Source: an uncultured Pelagibacteraceae bacterium (GTDB lineage Bacteria; Pseudomonadota; Alphaproteobacteria; Pelagibacterales; Pelagibacteraceae). Taken from it: a DNA stretch of 17,405 nucleotides. The notes beneath the pieces are model-generated. The model saw only the letters and a program-made list of their open reading frames with translations. It did not search any database and was not told the DNA's origin. The DNA lies in NCBI GenBank assembly GCA_902509725.1, contig CABWYI010000016.1, forward strand, positions 1 to 17,405. Direction: 5' to 3'. Shown in pieces: positions 15,059-17,405 of the stretch (the stretch's first letter is position 1; each line of letters opens with the position of its first letter). A program made the translations under genes and the position numbers.

Positions 15059-15964
15059 TTAATTCAGAGCAATGTGTCTTTTATTCCATCTCATTATTAA
15101 ACTGTAATAAATTAAAGAAATAAAAAGAAAAAATCCGCCAACTATAGTGTTAGTTGCTGGCACTTCGTTAATACCAAATAGAGGTAACCAAACCCAAAAA
15201 ATACCACCAATTACCTCTGTTAAAGACAAAAGTGTTAATTCAGCTGCTTGTATAGCTTTTGATCCTATTGAATATAAAATCAATCCAAAACAGACCAATA
15301 CTCCATGTAAAGAAAACATTGAGCTATTATAACTGGTAGAAAAAAAAGTTTGCTTTGTTATTAAAATAATTAAAGCTGCAAATATAAAACAAAATAGCCC
15401 TGCAATAGCGACAGTAGTAAATTTTGGGGTTTCTTTTCTCCATCTGAGTGTTACAGAAAATACTGAAAATCCTATTGATGAAGTTAATCCAAAAAGAAAA
15501 CCTATTAGAGAGTTTTTTTCTGTATTTCCTATAGCCATTATTATAATTCCTATAGTAGCAATAGAAATTGAAACCCAGACATTTATGGAAATTTTTTCTT
15601 TAAGGAATAAAAATGCAAGTACTGCCGTAAAAAAAGGCATAGCAGCTAAACATAAAAGAGTGATAGCGGCGGACGTGTTTGTTATTGAATAAATAAAGGA
15701 AATCATAGCAATACCCAGACCTAATCCACCTATTAGTCCAGATCTTCCAACTCTTTTGTAATTTTTATAAAAATTCATGCCCTCTTCCAAATAAAGATAA
15801 ATGTTTAAAATTATAAAAATTGTTAAACCACGACCAAAAATATATTGCCATGGCACCATATGGGGGTTGTCCATATACCTAACAACTAAAGGACCAAAAG
15901 ACCACAAAATGCCAGCAAATAATACTATTGGAATTGCAATTTTTTCGTTTTTAAGATCGATCAT
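15059..15964 (-). CDS. EamA/DMT-superfamily permease of the guanidino cluster
   Basis: This is a ten-helix inner-membrane transporter of 301 residues with two EamA repeats. The first contains LLCLAAMPFFTAVLAFLFLKEKIS, and the second contains IQAAELTLLSLTEVIGGIFWVWLPLFGINEVP, the end-of-domain signature. It ends with a basic cytoplasmic tail (MRWNKRHIALN). It is the first gene of a tight three-gene set with creatinase and amidinotransferase. It may therefore export or take up a guanidino compound or product, but direction and substrate are inference. Most EamA proteins characterised are exporters. It starts 50 bases after moeA on the same strand, so read-through from the molybdenum cofactor genes is possible. 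Confidence 0.9.
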   Translation of the reverse strand: MIDLKNEKIAIPIVLFAGILWSFGPLVVRYMDNPHMVPWQYIFGRGLTIFIILNIYLYLEEGMNFYKNYKRVGRSGLIGGLGLGIAMISFIYSITNTSAAITLLCLAAMPFFTAVLAFLFLKEKISINVWVSISIATIGIIIMAIGNTEKNSLIGFLFGLTSSIGFSVFSVTLRWRKETPKFTTVAIAGLFCFIFAALIILITKQTFFSTSYNSSMFSLHGVLVCFGLILYSIGSKAIQAAELTLLSLTEVIGGIFWVWLPLFGINEVPATNTIVGGFFLFISLIYYSLIMRWNKRHIALN

Positions 15965-15976
15965 AATGATTATTTA

Positions 15977-16005
15977 ATTGTAATTAGTTTGAACTACAAC
16001 AAAAA
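15977..16005 (-). promoter_or_regulatory. Weak candidate promoter for the guanidino cluster
   Basis: In the 50-base moeA-DMT gap the minus strand has TACAAT (15982-15977, 5 of 6 to TATAAT) with TTTTTG 17 bases upstream (16005-16000, poor -35). Transcription would begin a few bases before the ATG at 15964. This is weak evidence that the cluster can be expressed apart from moeA. Confidence 0.25.
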
Positions 16006-16014
16006 TGAGATGGT

Positions 16015-17268
16015 TTATAAAAAAATTTTATTAGGGTTATTTGGAAAAAAACAATCAACTACATCACCTTTTTTAAAACTTGATTTTCCCGAAGGAAGCA
16101 TCACCCATGCATTTGACTGAATAAAAGACCTAATTCTAAAAGACTCTTGACCTTTTAATATTTCAACATGAGCTTTACCATTTTTAGTTGTATAAATTTT
16201 ACTTTTTACAAATTGAGTAAATTCTTTTTTTTTAACAAATCCATTCTTTAAAATTGCTTTAAATGAAATTTCTTCAGGCATATCTAATAAATTTTTTATA
16301 TAAGGATAAACGAAAAAACGAAAGCAAGCTGAAGATGAAATTGGATTTCCTGGTAGCCCAAAAATAACTTTGTTTTTACCTTTTATTTTTGCAAATAAAA
16401 CTGGTTTACCAGGCCTGATATAAACGCTCTTAAAATAATTGGATAATTCAAATTCTCTTATAACTTTTGGTATAAAATCAAATTTACCAGCAGATACAGC
16501 GCCAGAAGTTAAAATAATATCAATTTTAGAATTAAGAATCTTTTTAATCTTTGATTTAAATAAATTGCTGTGATTATCCCTTAAAATACCCCCATCTTTA
16601 AAATTAAAAAGAAAACTTTGATTTAAAGAATGAATATAATCATTATTAGAATTCCTCACTTGCCATTTATTAATTCTTTTTTTATTACTAATTTCATTTC
16701 CAGTCGAAAAAAATATGATATTTGGTAATTTTTTTACTTTTACTTTTGTAATACCAAGAGTCTTTAAAGCAAGTATATGATTTGATTGGATTATTGTCCC
16801 TTTTTTAATCAATAAATCATTTTTTTTATAGTCTGACCCTTTAAATCTTACGTGTGAGTACTTTCGTACTCGTTGATTTAGAATAATGTATTTAGGTTTA
16901 TTCTTATTTGGGTAAAACTCTGCCTTTTCAATAGGTACAATTGCATCAAAAGATTTTGGTATAAGCCCACCTGTCATTATTTCTATGGTATTAAATTTTT
17001 TTATAGCCTTTTTAATTGGTTTATTCCCAGCAGCTATTGAACCAATAATTTTGAATTTTTTAGTAAATTTATTACTCAATTTTTTTGTCTCATTTGAATT
17101 GACTACAAAACCATCAAAGGCTGCATTATTTTCTGAGGGATAATAAGTTTTGACATAAATATTTTTTGCCACAACTCTGTTTAAACATCTGTTTGTATTT
17201 AAAAGCTCATTACCAATGTTTATTTTAGAATTTTTTAAAATTGATCTTGCTTTTTTATAATTAATCAT
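16015..17268 (-). CDS. moeA: Molybdopterin molybdenumtransferase MoeA
   Basis: MoeA inserts molybdenum into adenylated molybdopterin to make molybdenum cofactor. At 417 residues it is full length. NNAAFDGFVV holds Asp52, the counterpart of the catalytic Asp in the usual AMDGYA. EIMTGGLIPKSFDAIVPIE follows near residue 96. The MoCF_biosynth fold then shows FFSTGNEI (Ser188 region, Asn as in gephyrin rather than Asp), TSGAVSAGKFDF (near 254), RPGKPVLF and GLPGNPISSSACF. The C-terminal domain IV is present. The protein is unusually Lys/Asn-rich, so it is divergent in detail, but all blocks are in order. ATG 17268 overlaps the upstream mobA stop by 8 bases. Confidence 0.93.
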   Translation of the reverse strand: MINYKKARSILKNSKINIGNELLNTNRCLNRVVAKNIYVKTYYPSENNAAFDGFVVNSNETKKLSNKFTKKFKIIGSIAAGNKPIKKAIKKFNTIEIMTGGLIPKSFDAIVPIEKAEFYPNKNKPKYIILNQRVRKYSHVRFKGSDYKKNDLLIKKGTIIQSNHILALKTLGITKVKVKKLPNIIFFSTGNEISNKKRINKWQVRNSNNDYIHSLNQSFLFNFKDGGILRDNHSNLFKSKIKKILNSKIDIILTSGAVSAGKFDFIPKVIREFELSNYFKSVYIRPGKPVLFAKIKGKNKVIFGLPGNPISSSACFRFFVYPYIKNLLDMPEEISFKAILKNGFVKKKEFTQFVKSKIYTTKNGKAHVEILKGQESFRIRSFIQSNAWVMLPSGKSSFKKGDVVDCFFPNNPNKIFL

Positions 17269-17405
17269 AATTAAGAATTTTTTTTGCTTTTTCCAAGTCT
17301 GCTTTTGTATTTATATTAAAAAATGGATCTGGTTTTTTATAGTCAATATTTACTGTCTTTACACCAATTGAATTGGCCCAAATTTCTACTTTCCTCTCCC
17401 CTTTC
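17261..17405 (-). CDS. mobA: MobA-like molybdenum cofactor guanylyltransferase, C-terminal end (partial)
   Basis: The last 47 codons of a gene entering from the right edge are visible, with the frame starting at 17404. They include EIWANSIGVKTVNI and DPFFNINTKADLEKAKKIL, followed by NYD and TAA at 17263-17261. The 'PFFNINTxxDLxxA' ending is the standard C-terminus of MobA, which attaches GMP to molybdopterin to make the guanine dinucleotide form used by DMSO-reductase-family enzymes. The stop codon lies inside the first codons of moeA (8-base overlap), so the two genes are translationally coupled. The N-terminal nucleotide-binding domain is outside the window. Confidence 0.85.
   Translation of the reverse strand, partial: KGERKVEIWANSIGVKTVNIDYKKPDPFFNINTKADLEKAKKILNYD

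Noticed and set aside
1..17405. CRISPR arrays, insertion sequences, integrase or attachment sites
   Set aside because: No spaced direct repeats, terminal inverted repeats or transposase/integrase genes were seen on either strand. The repeats found are coding heptads.

Overview
The window is very AT-rich (by eye about 30% G+C, not counted). It is packed with short-gap or overlapping genes, shows weak Shine-Dalgarno sites and no clear stem-loop terminators, and has no stretch over 300 bases without a gene. The gene types and order suggest a streamlined marine alphaproteobacterium, most likely SAR11 (Pelagibacterales). Supporting points are rplI-dnaB and cvpA-purF neighbourhoods, a class II glutamate-cysteine ligase of the alphaproteobacterial kind, a PurF without iron-sulfur ligands, and very Lys/Asn/Ile-rich proteins. 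This assignment is an inference; no rRNA or other marker gene settles it.

Positions 1-10359 are almost entirely a plus-strand run. It holds the tail of ribosomal protein L9, DnaB helicase, a large RND-superfamily exporter, CvpA, PurF, the two glutathione synthesis enzymes (GshA, GshB), a DMT/EamA permease fused to them by an ATGA overlap, then an MFS permease with its own plausible promoter. The exporter sits where many alphaproteobacteria carry alr and radA.

Positions 10356-12705 are a patch in which every gene faces opposite to its neighbour: cytidylate kinase (-), a highly charged heptad-repeat protein (+), a stand-alone MOSC protein (-), and a 75-residue protein resembling the phage ORF6C domain (+). 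The convergent pairs overlap or abut (stop codons share bases at 10356-10359; a 1-base gap at 11977).

Positions 12706-17405 are a minus-strand run, read from right to left: tail of MobA, MoeA (molybdenum cofactor), a DMT/EamA permease, a creatinase, and an arginine:glycine-type amidinotransferase. The last three have gaps of 11 and 5 bases and look like one guanidino-compound unit. An amidinotransferase makes guanidino acids from arginine; creatinase cleaves creatine to sarcosine and urea; the permease may move a substrate or product. Having an enzyme that makes an amidino group bond next to one that breaks it is the most interesting feature here.

The second most interesting feature is the repeat protein at 11167-11976. 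It has 19 uninterrupted heptads with a nested 42-residue super-repeat.
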